From NCBI GenBank assembly GCA_945787335.1, contig CALZHR010000041.1, positions 32,907 through 96,906 of the forward strand: a DNA stretch of 64,000 nucleotides, written 5' to 3'. Numbering within the stretch: the first letter of the stretch is position 1; each line of letters begins with the position of its first letter. The position numbers were made by a program, and so were the translations under genes. A model generated the notes under the pieces. The model was not told where the DNA came from. It did no database searches and saw only the letters and a list, made by a program, of their open reading frames with translations. The stretch is from an uncultured Desulfuromonadales bacterium (GTDB lineage Bacteria > Desulfobacterota > Desulfuromonadia > Desulfuromonadales > Geopsychrobacteraceae). This document shows, piece by piece, positions 26,500 to 35,440 of the stretch.

Positions 26500-28760
26500 G
26501 CATCATGGACAATGTCTTCAGCTTCTTTGTCGAAGAAGCCAAAGAGCATCTCAGTGTCCTCGAAGAAGGTCTGCTCGAACTGGAAAAGAACCCCTCGGCC
26601 GGCGATAGTGTCATTGAGCCCCTGTTCCGCGCTGCTCATACCCTCAAGGGCTCGGCCAACCTGGTCAATGTCACCGACGTCGGTGCGATTGCCCACCGTC
26701 TGGAGGATATCCTCGAAGAAATCCGCGATGGCCAGGCCCTGCCGACCAAGCCGCGGATTAACGCCATGCTTTTTGCCCTTGATCAGATTCGTGAACTGGT
26801 CGAGCTGCGCAAGCTGGGAGAAAAGGACACCGAAGACCTGGTCGCCGTTGCCTTGAGCCGGCTGGCCGAAGCGGATAACCTGGATCTGGCCGCTGGGCTG
26901 AATGCCGCAGGCCCGCCGCGCGAAAGTGATGCGGAAAGGGCCCTTGCCGCTGATGAGCTGTTGTACGCCGGGCGCGAACGGCGCGAAACCGGTCGCCGTG
27001 TCGATGAAGCTGGTGCGGTGCGGGTCGGAATGCAGCAGATCGAAGCGCTGATGGGTTTGGTCGGGGAATTGACCATTGCCAAGAACCATCTGCTGAATCG
27101 CGTTCCGGAGCTCGACCGGATGCGTGGCGAGGTGGATTTTGCCGGCAAGCGCCTGCTGCAGGAAGTCACCGGTTTTGCCGATCGCTACGATTACAACCTT
27201 CCGCAGCAATCCCCTTCAGCAGAGGGGGGCGATTTTCGCGACCTTGAGTTTGATCGTTATGGCGATCTCAATCTTTTCTCCCGCAAGCTGCGTGAGATCA
27301 CGCATGATATTGACGAGGCCCTCGATCAGATCAACGGCTTTTTCAACGGTTTTTCCCGTGATGTGCAGGCCCTCGACCGGATGTCGGAAGAGATCAAGGA
27401 GCGGATTTCTATCGCCAGGACGGTACCGGCCAGCCAGCTGTTCCAGCGCTTCAATCGGCCGATTCGCGATCTGGCGCAGGAGAATAATCGCCTGGTCGAG
27501 CTGTGTGTCGCCGGTGGTGAAACCGCCATTGACCGGGTCATTTATGATGGCTTGTTTGATCCCTTGCTGCACATTATCCGGAACGTTTTCGCCCACGGCA
27601 TCGAGCCTGCTGCCGAACGGCTGAAAAAAGGCAAAGCGCCTAAAGCGAACGTCTGGTTGAAAGCCGAGCGGCGCGGCAACACGGTGGAAATCAGCGTCGA
27701 GGACGATGGTCGTGGCATCGACCTGCAGCGGGTTCGGCAACGGGCGATCGATAAGGGCTTCATCGCTGCCGATGAGCAGTTGTCAGACCAGGAACTGGTT
27801 CAATTGATCTTCCGGCCCGGCTTCAGCACCACCTTGGCGGCAGATGCCGAATCGGGGCGCGGGGTCGGCATGAGCGTGGTCATGGACCGCCTCGCGAGTT
27901 TGAACGGTACCATCGATGTCTGGACGGAACCGGACCTCGGCACCAGTTTCAAGCTGCGGTTGCCGATGTCTCTGGTGATCGTCAACGTCATTCAGTTTGC
28001 CTGCCGTGGAACGGTTTTTGTTATCCCCTCAGCCCTGGTCGATGAAATTGTCGATCTGGATTACGAGTCGAAACGGGAGCCGCAGGAGACTGAGAGAGCG
28101 TCCATCAGTCGCATCGATCTGGCCGCCTTGTTCAATCTGCCGCCTCAGGCGGCGGCTCCCGCGATCGGCATTGTCACCCAGTCAGAAGGGGCGCCGGTGA
28201 TGTTGCTGGCCGATGGCGTTTTGGGGCAGGAAGATACCGTGATCAAGCCGTTCGGCTCCTTTTTGCAGGAACTGCAATATTTCTCCGGTTCAAGCATCTC
28301 CGGGGACGGCACCCTGCGCCTGGTGGTGAATCCGGCGCGGATGAAATATGCCCGGTTTGACCAGTTGCCAGCCGCAACGGCACCTCAGCCGGCGGACAAG
28401 GAGAAAAAGGTCCTGGTGGTCGACGATTCACTCAGTGTGCGAAAATATGCCTCACTGCTGTTGAGTCATCAGGGGTTTTCAGTTCTGAGCGCGGCCAATG
28501 GCCAGGAGGCGCTTGAGCTTCTGGCGCAGGAGGCGATCTTTTCGGTTATCACCGATTTAGAGATGCCGGTAATGCACGGGTATGATCTGCTGCGGGAGCT
28601 TCGGCGGCGGGGTAGTGCGGTGCCGGTTGCCGTTTTAACCTCAAGGGCCGGGGAGCAGCATCGGCAGGAAGCTCTTGCACTTGGCGCGACAGACTATCTG
28701 GTGAAACCGTTCGATGAAGAGGCCTTGATCGCAGTGGTGCGCGCTCACGAATCGGTCTAA
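26496..28760 (+). CDS. CheA-type hybrid histidine kinase with CheW and receiver domains
   Basis: 754 residues. Order: Hpt with H48 in RAAHTLKGSANL; a linker and dimerisation region (MQQIEALMGLVGELTIAKNH, about 175-300); HATPase (HIIRNVFAHGIEPA as N-box, VEDDGRGIDL, GRGVGMSVV); CheW-like P5 (about 485-620); and a C-terminal receiver (VLVVDDSLSVRK, TDLEMPVMHG, LTSRAG, LVKPFD). The architecture resembles the ChpA/FrzE-type kinases of pilus or gliding systems. The N-box reads NVFAHG, one of the accepted variants in that group. It sits 4 nt overlapping the Hpt-CheW gene and ends at a terminator. The adjacent MCP is convergent. Confidence 0.9.
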   Translation: MSIMDNVFSFFVEEAKEHLSVLEEGLLELEKNPSAGDSVIEPLFRAAHTLKGSANLVNVTDVGAIAHRLEDILEEIRDGQALPTKPRINAMLFALDQIRELVELRKLGEKDTEDLVAVALSRLAEADNLDLAAGLNAAGPPRESDAERALAADELLYAGRERRETGRRVDEAGAVRVGMQQIEALMGLVGELTIAKNHLLNRVPELDRMRGEVDFAGKRLLQEVTGFADRYDYNLPQQSPSAEGGDFRDLEFDRYGDLNLFSRKLREITHDIDEALDQINGFFNGFSRDVQALDRMSEEIKERISIARTVPASQLFQRFNRPIRDLAQENNRLVELCVAGGETAIDRVIYDGLFDPLLHIIRNVFAHGIEPAAERLKKGKAPKANVWLKAERRGNTVEISVEDDGRGIDLQRVRQRAIDKGFIAADEQLSDQELVQLIFRPGFSTTLAADAESGRGVGMSVVMDRLASLNGTIDVWTEPDLGTSFKLRLPMSLVIVNVIQFACRGTVFVIPSALVDEIVDLDYESKREPQETERASISRIDLAALFNLPPQAAAPAIGIVTQSEGAPVMLLADGVLGQEDTVIKPFGSFLQELQYFSGSSISGDGTLRLVVNPARMKYARFDQLPAATAPQPADKEKKVLVVDDSLSVRKYASLLLSHQGFSVLSAANGQEALELLAQEAIFSVITDLEMPVMHGYDLLRELRRRGSAVPVAVLTSRAGEQHRQEALALGATDYLVKPFDEEALIAVVRAHESV

Positions 28761-28790
28761 GTTTGTACGGCAGAAATGTCATAGAGAGAA

Positions 28791-28827
28791 AAGGGCGGCC
28801 CCTGTCACGGAGCCGCCCTTTTTTTGT
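28791..28827. terminator. Terminator between the CheA-like gene and the MCP gene
   Basis: AAGGGCGGC (28791-28799) pairs with GCCGCCCTT (28812-28820), followed by a T-run on the plus strand; the minus strand also has TTTTCTCTC after the stem, so it may serve both convergent genes. Confidence 0.88.
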
Positions 28828-28846
28828 CTGAGTAATAAGTGTTTGA

Positions 28847-30814
28847 TCAGACAGCCGGAGATTCGTCTTTCTGCTCCGGTACCTTCTCGATCGGTAAAAA
28901 AGTTTCCGCCACGATATCATCGGCGGCAACTTCAAGTCTGACTTCCTGAGCGGAGCTATCCGGCTTACGCAGCTGGAACTGCGCCAGGGAGTGCAGCAAC
29001 GAGTCGGAAACTCCGTTGAGCCCTTCGGAAATCTCGGAGGCCTCGGTGATCAGCGCCGAAGTGCGCGCGGTGATGTCAGCCATGTTGCGGATGGTGGCCA
29101 CAACGCCCTCTGAAATCTGCTGCTGCTCCTGGGAAAGCTCGGTGATTTCGGTGACCACCAGCTTTGATTCGCTGGTCGCCTGGTTGATGGCCATCAGTGC
29201 TTCCCCGGTTCCCTGGGCGATACGGGTCTGTTCTTCGACCGTGCTGGTTTCCTCTTCCAGGGCTGTGGTGACCTCATTGGCCTCCGACTGGATTGCCTTG
29301 ATGATCCCGCCGATCTGCTTGGTCGCCGCCGAGGCTTCGTCGGCCAGACGTTTGATCTCATCGGAGATGACCAGGAAGCCACGCCCCTGCTCTCCGGCTC
29401 GGGAGGCCTCTATCGAAGCATTCATCGCCAGAATCGTGGTGCGGGTGGCGACATCCGAGATCAGCTGGGAGATGGTGCCGATCTCCAGCAGGCGTTCGGA
29501 GAGGGACTTCATTTTCTTGTTGATGACCTGCACCGTCACGCGAATCAGCTGCATCCCTTCGATGCTGCGGTTAATCTGTTCGTTCCCCAGGGTGGTTGCC
29601 TGTTCCACCTTGGCCGCGGCCTGCTGGGCGAGGGCGGCCTTGTCGGCAACCTGTTCGGCGGTCTTGGCGGTCTCTTCTGCAGAGTCGATGGCGTCGCTGA
29701 CATGCTGCAGCTGGTCGTCGGCTCCCTCTTTCATTTTCTGGAAGATTTCCAGCAGCTGGCGCGATTCTTCCCCCACCTCCTGGGCATTGATGGTGGTGTC
29801 GGTGAGCAGCTCGGCGAGACTTTCGACCATCAGGTTGTAGGCGTCGGCGATTGAGCCGAACGCGTCTTCGGTCACCGGAGCGCGCAGGGTCAGGTCGCCA
29901 TCGGACGCCTCGCTGACGACCTCGAGGAAATTGATGACGTTCTCCTCGGTTTTCTGGCGTTGTTCATCGGTTTTGATGTAGCCCTTGATCCGATCCATGG
30001 TTTCGTTGAAGACCCGGGCGATTTCGGCGAATTCATCTTTTGAGGGGGCCGTGACCTCGACGACCTCGCCGCGCCCGACCGCCTCGATCCCCTCCATCAG
30101 TTTGTTCAGCGGGGTGGTGATGCGGCTGGAGACGAACAGTCCGGCGATGATGCCGAACAGCGCCATCCCGAGGCTGAGCGCCATCAGGGTCTTGATCATA
30201 TTTGCTTCGAAGACGATAGCGTCCTGCCGCTGTTGATGCATGGCTTTGGCAACCTGGGCCCGAAGCTCGGCCACCGCATCTTCCAGGTCATGGACGTTGC
30301 TTTTGTAGCTTGCGTAGGGTTCCGCAGAATCAGGAAAGCTTTTTCCGTCGAGCATCTGTTGGGTCAGGGGGACCAGGGTTGCCAGGGTCCTCTCATAGGC
30401 GGATTTGGTCTTTTCCAGCAGGGCGCGCTTTTGGTCGTTGCTCTGAGTTTTCCCCAGCGGGTTGATTCCTGATTCGTCCTCGAGCTGAAGGAAGTTTTGC
30501 ATGAGAGGAGCAAGGCTGTTAAAGGTATTAAACAGCTTGGAGTGATAATCTTCCTGCTTTTCCTTATATGCAGGGTTGGCTCCAATGCTGGAAAACAGAA
30601 AAAATTCCTTTTCGTAGCGCCGGGCCTTTGCTGTCAGCGCATCCATTTCCTGAGCGGATTCGAGTTGGGGCAGGAGGTGCGACTGGTTTTGTGCCAGCCC
30701 CTTGGAAAGACCATAGAAAGAAAGCATTCCGATGCCGATCGACACAAGCACAAGTAGCATGATCATCGCCAACAGTTTGGTTCTGATGTTCAGTCCCTGG
30801 GTTTTTGTTGCCAT
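28847..30814 (-). CDS. Methyl-accepting chemotaxis protein
   Basis: 655 residues. Two membrane segments (about 15-35 and 210-230) bracket a mostly helical periplasmic sensor domain of ~175 residues, possibly of the helical bimodular type. HAMP follows (about 230-285), with a second HAMP-like region, then the cytoplasmic signalling hairpin with the conserved tip ISDEIKRLADEASAATKQIG and AGEQGRGF. It has no obvious C-terminal CheR/CheB-binding pentapeptide (it ends DESPAV). GGGAGAA precedes the ATG at 30814. As the only receptor beside the chemosensory genes, it is the likely input of that pathway; the ligand is unknown. Confidence 0.9.
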   Translation of the reverse strand: MATKTQGLNIRTKLLAMIMLLVLVSIGIGMLSFYGLSKGLAQNQSHLLPQLESAQEMDALTAKARRYEKEFFLFSSIGANPAYKEKQEDYHSKLFNTFNSLAPLMQNFLQLEDESGINPLGKTQSNDQKRALLEKTKSAYERTLATLVPLTQQMLDGKSFPDSAEPYASYKSNVHDLEDAVAELRAQVAKAMHQQRQDAIVFEANMIKTLMALSLGMALFGIIAGLFVSSRITTPLNKLMEGIEAVGRGEVVEVTAPSKDEFAEIARVFNETMDRIKGYIKTDEQRQKTEENVINFLEVVSEASDGDLTLRAPVTEDAFGSIADAYNLMVESLAELLTDTTINAQEVGEESRQLLEIFQKMKEGADDQLQHVSDAIDSAEETAKTAEQVADKAALAQQAAAKVEQATTLGNEQINRSIEGMQLIRVTVQVINKKMKSLSERLLEIGTISQLISDVATRTTILAMNASIEASRAGEQGRGFLVISDEIKRLADEASAATKQIGGIIKAIQSEANEVTTALEEETSTVEEQTRIAQGTGEALMAINQATSESKLVVTEITELSQEQQQISEGVVATIRNMADITARTSALITEASEISEGLNGVSDSLLHSLAQFQLRKPDSSAQEVRLEVAADDIVAETFLPIEKVPEQKDESPAV

Positions 30815-30952
30815 AGGTAAATTCTCCCGCTAGCATGACTGTCGGGTCATGAGAAAAAATCAAATTTTTCCAATAATAGACTTTGGTTAATAAGAATTCA
30901 AATAATTTTTAACAATAATTCATTTTCTAAATGCTTCATAAAGGTTGGACAG

Positions 30953-31534
30953 TTGGAACTTCTGGATATCGTGGATGAAGACGACAGGGTCATCGGGCAG
31001 GCACAGCGGAAGATCTGCCATGGCGACCGGCGCCTGATTCATCGTGCCGTTCACGTTCTGGTCTTCAGTGCCACCGGAAGGTTGCTGCTGCAGAAGCGCT
31101 CCATGCGCAAGGATATTCAACCGGGTCGCTGGGATACCAGTGTTGGCGGGCATCTCGACCCGGGTGAGGGCTATCGCGCTGCGGCGCTGCGGGAGATGCA
31201 CGAAGAGCTTGGAATCTGTGGGCTGCCTTTGACCTACCTTTACCCTTCGAAGATTCGCAACGAGATCGAATCGGAGAATATTCAGACCTTTCTTTGCCGT
31301 TATGACGGGCCGATCGACTTTGCCCGGGATGAGATCGATGCGGTGCGCTTCTGGAACGCCGAGGAGATCGAAGCGCAGCTCGGCAGCGGACTGTTTACGC
31401 CGAACTTCGAAGAAGAGTGGCAATTGTTCAAGAAATGGCGCCAGCGTTATCAGGCCGGTATCGGTGAGCGGGCGCTATGTGCCGGAGACGGCTTTCCCGA
31501 TCTGATGCATCGCCTGCAGCAAGAAGAGTTATAA
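30953..31534 (+). CDS. NUDIX hydrolase, YfcD-like
   Basis: 193 residues with a full NUDIX box GGHLDPGEGYRAAALREMHE followed by ELG. The N-terminus (LLDIVDEDDRVIGQAQRKIC) and IHRAVHVLVF, LLLQKRSMRKDIQPGRWD match the YfcD/IDI-like group, which hydrolyses or isomerises diphosphate-linked compounds. Start is TTG at 30953 with AAGG 8 nt upstream; no in-frame ATG is present nearby. Substrate unknown. It lies upstream of the tRNA group and is divergent from the MCP gene. Confidence 0.85.
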   Translation: MELLDIVDEDDRVIGQAQRKICHGDRRLIHRAVHVLVFSATGRLLLQKRSMRKDIQPGRWDTSVGGHLDPGEGYRAAALREMHEELGICGLPLTYLYPSKIRNEIESENIQTFLCRYDGPIDFARDEIDAVRFWNAEEIEAQLGSGLFTPNFEEEWQLFKKWRQRYQAGIGERALCAGDGFPDLMHRLQQEEL

Positions 31535-31583
31535 CCAGCGTGCAGGCCGTGCTCGAGAGGCTGGGAAACAGCCGTTTTTTCGT

Positions 31584-31611
31584 TTGCAAATCTTTGGGCC
31601 GCATGTTAGAA
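31584..31611 (+). promoter_or_regulatory. Predicted promoter of tRNA-Arg
   Basis: TTGCAA (31584-31589), 16-bp spacer, TTAGAA (31606-31611), 58 bp before the tRNA. Confidence 0.4.
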
Positions 31612-31669
31612 ACTCTGCCTGCCGTCAACGGCCCGCGTTCGTGCTGCAGATCAGGGTCGCGCAGGCTGC

Positions 31670-31746
<77 letters not shown>

Positions 31747-31755
31747 TTTTTTGAA

Positions 31756-31784
31756 TTGACAAGCATAGGCCGTTTCCGTAACAT
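31756..31784 (+). promoter_or_regulatory. Predicted promoter of tRNA-His
   Basis: TTGACA (31756-31761), 17-bp spacer, TAACAT (31779-31784), placed about 15 bp before the tRNA 5' end. Confidence 0.5.
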
Positions 31785-31798
31785 GGCCAAGTTTTTCT

Positions 31799-31875
<77 letters not shown>

Positions 31876-31886
31876 ATATTATTACT

Positions 31887-31952
31887 ATGCTCACCTTCCG
31901 CACTCAGTTAGCCCGTCAAACCGGGTGGGTATGGGAGGTGAGCATTGTTTAT
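31887..31952 (+). terminator. Hairpin between tRNA-His and tRNA-Leu, possible terminator
   Basis: ATGCTCACCTTCC (31887-31899) pairs with GGGAGGTGAGCAT (31933-31945), one G-T pair, followed by TGTTTATT. The inner part also contains GC-rich complementary text. It could terminate the tRNA-His transcript or be a processing structure. Confidence 0.5.
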
Positions 31953-31967
31953 TCTGGCGACGTTTCA

Positions 31968-32052
<85 letters not shown>

Positions 32053-32060
32053 GCCATTGA

Positions 32061-32078
32061 CGGTCTGCGAACAGACCG
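32061..32078 (+). other. Small perfect hairpin downstream of tRNA-Leu
   Basis: CGGTCTG (32061-32067), tetraloop CGAA, CAGACCG (32072-32078). No T-run follows, so it is not a normal terminator. It could be an mRNA or processing element before tig. Confidence 0.4.
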
Positions 32079-32166
32079 ATTCCAGATAATGAATTTGCAC
32101 AGTTTCCCGCATATAATTAATGGAGCTGTGCGGAAGAGAAATTTCACATCAGGAAGGAACAGATTG

Positions 32167-33492
32167 ATGAACGTAACCGTAGAGGAAATCAGCGCAATCA
32201 AGAAGAAGTTGAGCATCGAAGTCGCTGCAGAAACCGTGACCGCTGAATTGGAAAAGGCCTACAAGAAGGTTGCCAAAACCGCCAATATCAAGGGCTTCCG
32301 CAAAGGTAAGGTGCCCCGGGCGATTCTTGAGCAGCAGTATGGCCCACGGGTGCAATATGAAGTCGTCGGTTCGCTGGTCAACAACAGCTTGTACAAGGCG
32401 ATGATCGAGAATAAGATCGAGCCGGTGTCGCAGCCGGAGATCGTCGAGTCGGGCGACGTCGAGAAGGGGCAGCCGTTCAGCTACCAGGCCGAAGTTGAGG
32501 TTCGCCCCGAGATCGTCGCCAAGGACTACACCGGCCTGAGCCTGGAAAAAGAGAAGTTCAGTTTCGACGAAGCCGTGGTTGAGCAACAGCTTGAGCAGAT
32601 GGCGACCTCGCGGGTGCAACTCGAGGTGACCAAGCGCAAGAAGGCCCGTGAGGGGGATACCGTCATCGTCGATTTTGAGGGCATGCTCGACGGCACCGTT
32701 TTCGACAACGGTTCGGCAAGCGATTATCAGCTTGAACTCGGCTCCGGCAGCTTCATCCCCGGCTTCGAGGAGCAGGTGGTCGGCATGAAGCGTGAGGATG
32801 TCAAAGAGATTGACGTCACTTTCCCGGAAAACTATGGTGCTAAGGAACTGGCGGGCAAGCCGGTGGTTTTCAAGGTCACCATGAAGGAGATCAAAGAGAA
32901 GGTCGAGCCGAAGATCGATGACGATTTCGCCAAAGAGTTCGGCGCGGAGAACCTCGCAGAGTTGAAAGAGAAGATTCGCGAGAACTCCGTCAAGCAGGAA
33001 GAGGACCGTATCTCCGGCCAGCTGCAGGAGAACCTGATGAACGCCCTGGTGGAAAAGAACCCGGTTGAGATTCCCGACGGGATGACTCAGAACCAGCTGC
33101 TGCACCTCAAAGACAATTTTTCGCAGCGCCTCAAGTCCCAGGGGATGAGCCTGGAAATGCTCGGTATGAATGATGAGACATTCAACAAGACGTATCGCGA
33201 GATGGCTGAGCAGCAGGTCAAGGGGGAGCTGATCCTCGACGCGATCGCCAAGCAGGAAGAGCTGACGGTTGAAGATGCCGAGGTCGATGAGAAGATCAAG
33301 CAGATCGCTGAGGAGTCCGGCACCCCGGTGGAAAATGTCGAAAAATATTTCGCCAATGCCCAGGCCCGTGACGGGCTGAAATCGCAACTGCTGAACGACA
33401 AAGTCATCGATCTTTTGCTGAACAAGTCGACGGTGACCGAAGTTGAGCCGAAACAAGACGTGCAGGAAGAAACCACAGAGGAGGAATCCTGA
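32167..33492 (+). CDS. tig: Trigger factor
   Basis: 441 residues: ribosome-binding N-domain with GFRKGKVPR (about residues 43-51), FKBP-type PPIase domain (about 160-245, [20 protein letters not shown]), and a long helical C-terminal arm. It binds the ribosome at the exit tunnel and chaperones nascent chains. ATG at 32167 begins the normal [10 protein letters not shown]-terminus and has AAGGAA upstream; an in-frame upstream extension to 32023 would run across the tRNA and is rejected. It is followed 2 nt later by clpP. Gene order tig-clpP-clpX-lon is widely conserved. Confidence 0.97.
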   Translation: MNVTVEEISAIKKKLSIEVAAETVTAELEKAYKKVAKTANIKGFRKGKVPRAILEQQYGPRVQYEVVGSLVNNSLYKAMIENKIEPVSQPEIVESGDVEKGQPFSYQAEVEVRPEIVAKDYTGLSLEKEKFSFDEAVVEQQLEQMATSRVQLEVTKRKKAREGDTVIVDFEGMLDGTVFDNGSASDYQLELGSGSFIPGFEEQVVGMKREDVKEIDVTFPENYGAKELAGKPVVFKVTMKEIKEKVEPKIDDDFAKEFGAENLAELKEKIRENSVKQEEDRISGQLQENLMNALVEKNPVEIPDGMTQNQLLHLKDNFSQRLKSQGMSLEMLGMNDETFNKTYREMAEQQVKGELILDAIAKQEELTVEDAEVDEKIKQIAEESGTPVENVEKYFANAQARDGLKSQLLNDKVIDLLLNKSTVTEVEPKQDVQEETTEEES

Positions 33493-33494
33493 TT

Positions 33495-34079
33495 ATGAGC
33501 CTGGTCCCGATGGTCGTTGAAGATACCGGTCGTGGTGAGCGCGCCTACGATATATACTCCCGCCTGCTGAAAGACCGGATTATTTTTCTCGGGGGCGCCA
33601 TCGAAGATCATATGGCCAACCTGATTATCGCGCAGCTGCTGTTCCTGGAATCGGAAGATCCGGATCGCGATATTCATCTGTATATCAACTCCCCGGGCGG
33701 AGTGGTGACCGCCGGGATGGCGATTTACGATACCATGCAGTATCTCAAGGCCCCGGTGTCGACCATCTGCGTTGGCCAGGCTGCCAGCATGGGCGCGGTA
33801 CTGCTGACTTCCGGCGCGCCGGGCAAGCGGTTTGCGCTGCCCCACGCCCGGGTGATGATTCATCAGCCGCTCGGCGGTTTCCAGGGGCAGGCCACAGATA
33901 TCAGTATCCACGCCCAGGAGATTCTGCGCATGCGCGAGTCATTGAATGGCCTGCTGGCGCACCATACGGGTCAGGAGTTGGAGAAGATTGCTGCCGATAC
34001 CGAACGTGATTTTTTCATGGATAGCGAATCGGCGCGAAATTATGGTATCATCGACTCCATTGTGGAACGGAAAGTCTAA
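33495..34079 (+). CDS. clpP: ATP-dependent Clp protease proteolytic subunit
   Basis: 194 residues. The catalytic Ser lies in [11 protein letters not shown], His in [11 protein letters not shown] and Asp in the [12 protein letters not shown] region, as in ClpP1-type serine peptidases that form tetradecamers and associate with ClpX or ClpA. The start follows the tig stop by 2 nt and has AGGAGG about 8 nt upstream. ClpX is encoded 26 nt downstream, so the pair is cotranscribed. Confidence 0.97.
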   Translation: MSLVPMVVEDTGRGERAYDIYSRLLKDRIIFLGGAIEDHMANLIIAQLLFLESEDPDRDIHLYINSPGGVVTAGMAIYDTMQYLKAPVSTICVGQAASMGAVLLTSGAPGKRFALPHARVMIHQPLGGFQGQATDISIHAQEILRMRESLNGLLAHHTGQELEKIAADTERDFFMDSESARNYGIIDSIVERKV

Positions 34080-34105
34080 AAAGACTCAGTGCGGAGGTAT
34101 GATAC

Positions 34106-35356
34106 GTGAGCTCGAAGGATGATCAGTCTGGGCAGTTGACCTGTTCCTTTTGCGGCAAATCGCAGGACGAAGTCAAAAAGCTGATTGCCGGCCCAACCGT
34201 CTATATCTGTGATGAGTGCATTGAACTGTGCAACGACATCATCGACGAAGAGGCGCGCCTCGAAGACGCGGCCGACGAACAAGCGGCGCAGCTGCCGAAA
34301 CCGGCTGAAATCAAGGATACCCTTGATGAATACGTGGTCGGCCAGGAGCGGGCGAAAAAGGTTCTTTCGGTCGCCGTTTACAACCATTACAAACGGGTTG
34401 AGTACGTCGAAAAGAACGAGGATATCGAAATCCAGAAGAGCAACATCCTGCTGCTCGGCCCGACCGGGAGCGGCAAAACCCTGCTGGCACAAACCCTGGC
34501 CAGAGTCCTCAATGTTCCTTTTGCCATTGCCGACGCCACCAACCTGACCGAAGCGGGCTATGTCGGCGAGGATGTCGAGAACATCATTCTCAGTCTGTTG
34601 CAGGCAGCCGATTACGATCTCGAAAAGGCCCAGAAGGGGATTATCTATATCGACGAAGTCGATAAGATTGCCCGCAAGTCGGAATCTCCGTCGATTACCC
34701 GTGATGTCTCCGGCGAAGGTGTGCAGCAGGCGCTGCTGAAGATTATCGAAGGGACCACCGCCAGCGTGCCGCCCAAAGGGGGGCGTAAACATCCGCAGCA
34801 GGAGTTCCTCAAGGTCGATACCACCAATATTCTGTTCATCTGCGGTGGCGCCTTTTCCGGACTGGAGAAGATCATCAGCAAGCGGATCGGCTCCAAGGCG
34901 ATGGGCTTCGGGGCTGAAGTCCGTTCATTGAATGAAGAGAAGCTCGGTGAGCTGCTTGGTAAGATTCAGCCGGCCGATCTGCTCAAGTTTGGCCTGATCC
35001 CTGAATTTGTCGGCCGCCTGCCGGTCATTGCAACCCTCGATGAACTCGACGAGGAGGCGCTGATCCAGATCCTGCGTGAACCGAAGAATGCCCTGATCAA
35101 GCAGTACCAGCGCCTGTTCGATATGGAAAAGGTCAACCTCAAGTTCACGGACGGGGCCTTGGTCGCGATAGCCAAAGAAGCTCTGGACCGCAAAACCGGT
35201 GCTCGCGGACTGCGTTCGATTCTTGAGAACGCGATGCTCGATATCATGTACGATATTCCGTCCGAGGATCGCGTTAAAGAGGTCGTCATCAACGAAGAGG
35301 TGGTGCTCAAGGGGGCGAAGCCGATCGTTCTTTATGACGTTGCTGAGAGCGCCTAG
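34106..35356 (+). CDS. clpX: ATP-dependent Clp protease ATP-binding subunit ClpX
   Basis: 416 residues. An N-terminal C4 zinc finger (CSFCGK and CDECIELC) for substrate and adaptor recognition is followed by the AAA+ core with Walker A GPTGSGKT, Walker [12 protein letters not shown], sensor-1 LFICGGAF and C-terminal GARGLRSI sensor-2 region. It unfolds substrates and feeds them to ClpP. GTG at 34106 is used as start, with GGAGG about 9 nt upstream. It is followed by a terminator before lon. Confidence 0.97.
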   Translation: MSSKDDQSGQLTCSFCGKSQDEVKKLIAGPTVYICDECIELCNDIIDEEARLEDAADEQAAQLPKPAEIKDTLDEYVVGQERAKKVLSVAVYNHYKRVEYVEKNEDIEIQKSNILLLGPTGSGKTLLAQTLARVLNVPFAIADATNLTEAGYVGEDVENIILSLLQAADYDLEKAQKGIIYIDEVDKIARKSESPSITRDVSGEGVQQALLKIIEGTTASVPPKGGRKHPQQEFLKVDTTNILFICGGAFSGLEKIISKRIGSKAMGFGAEVRSLNEEKLGELLGKIQPADLLKFGLIPEFVGRLPVIATLDELDEEALIQILREPKNALIKQYQRLFDMEKVNLKFTDGALVAIAKEALDRKTGARGLRSILENAMLDIMYDIPSEDRVKEVVINEEVVLKGAKPIVLYDVAESA

Positions 35357-35385
35357 TCTTACTGTCTGACGCAAATTGAACCCTG

Positions 35386-35424
35386 GGAGCGCGTTCCGTC
35401 CGATGTGACGACGCGCTCCTTTTC
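35386..35424 (+). terminator. Terminator between clpX and lon
   Basis: GGAGCGCG (35386-35393) pairs with CGCGCTCC (35412-35419), followed by TTTTCTC. It separates clpX from lon; part of the T-run lies just upstream of the lon start. Confidence 0.75.
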
Positions 35425-35440
35425 TCATTTTAGGTATTCC

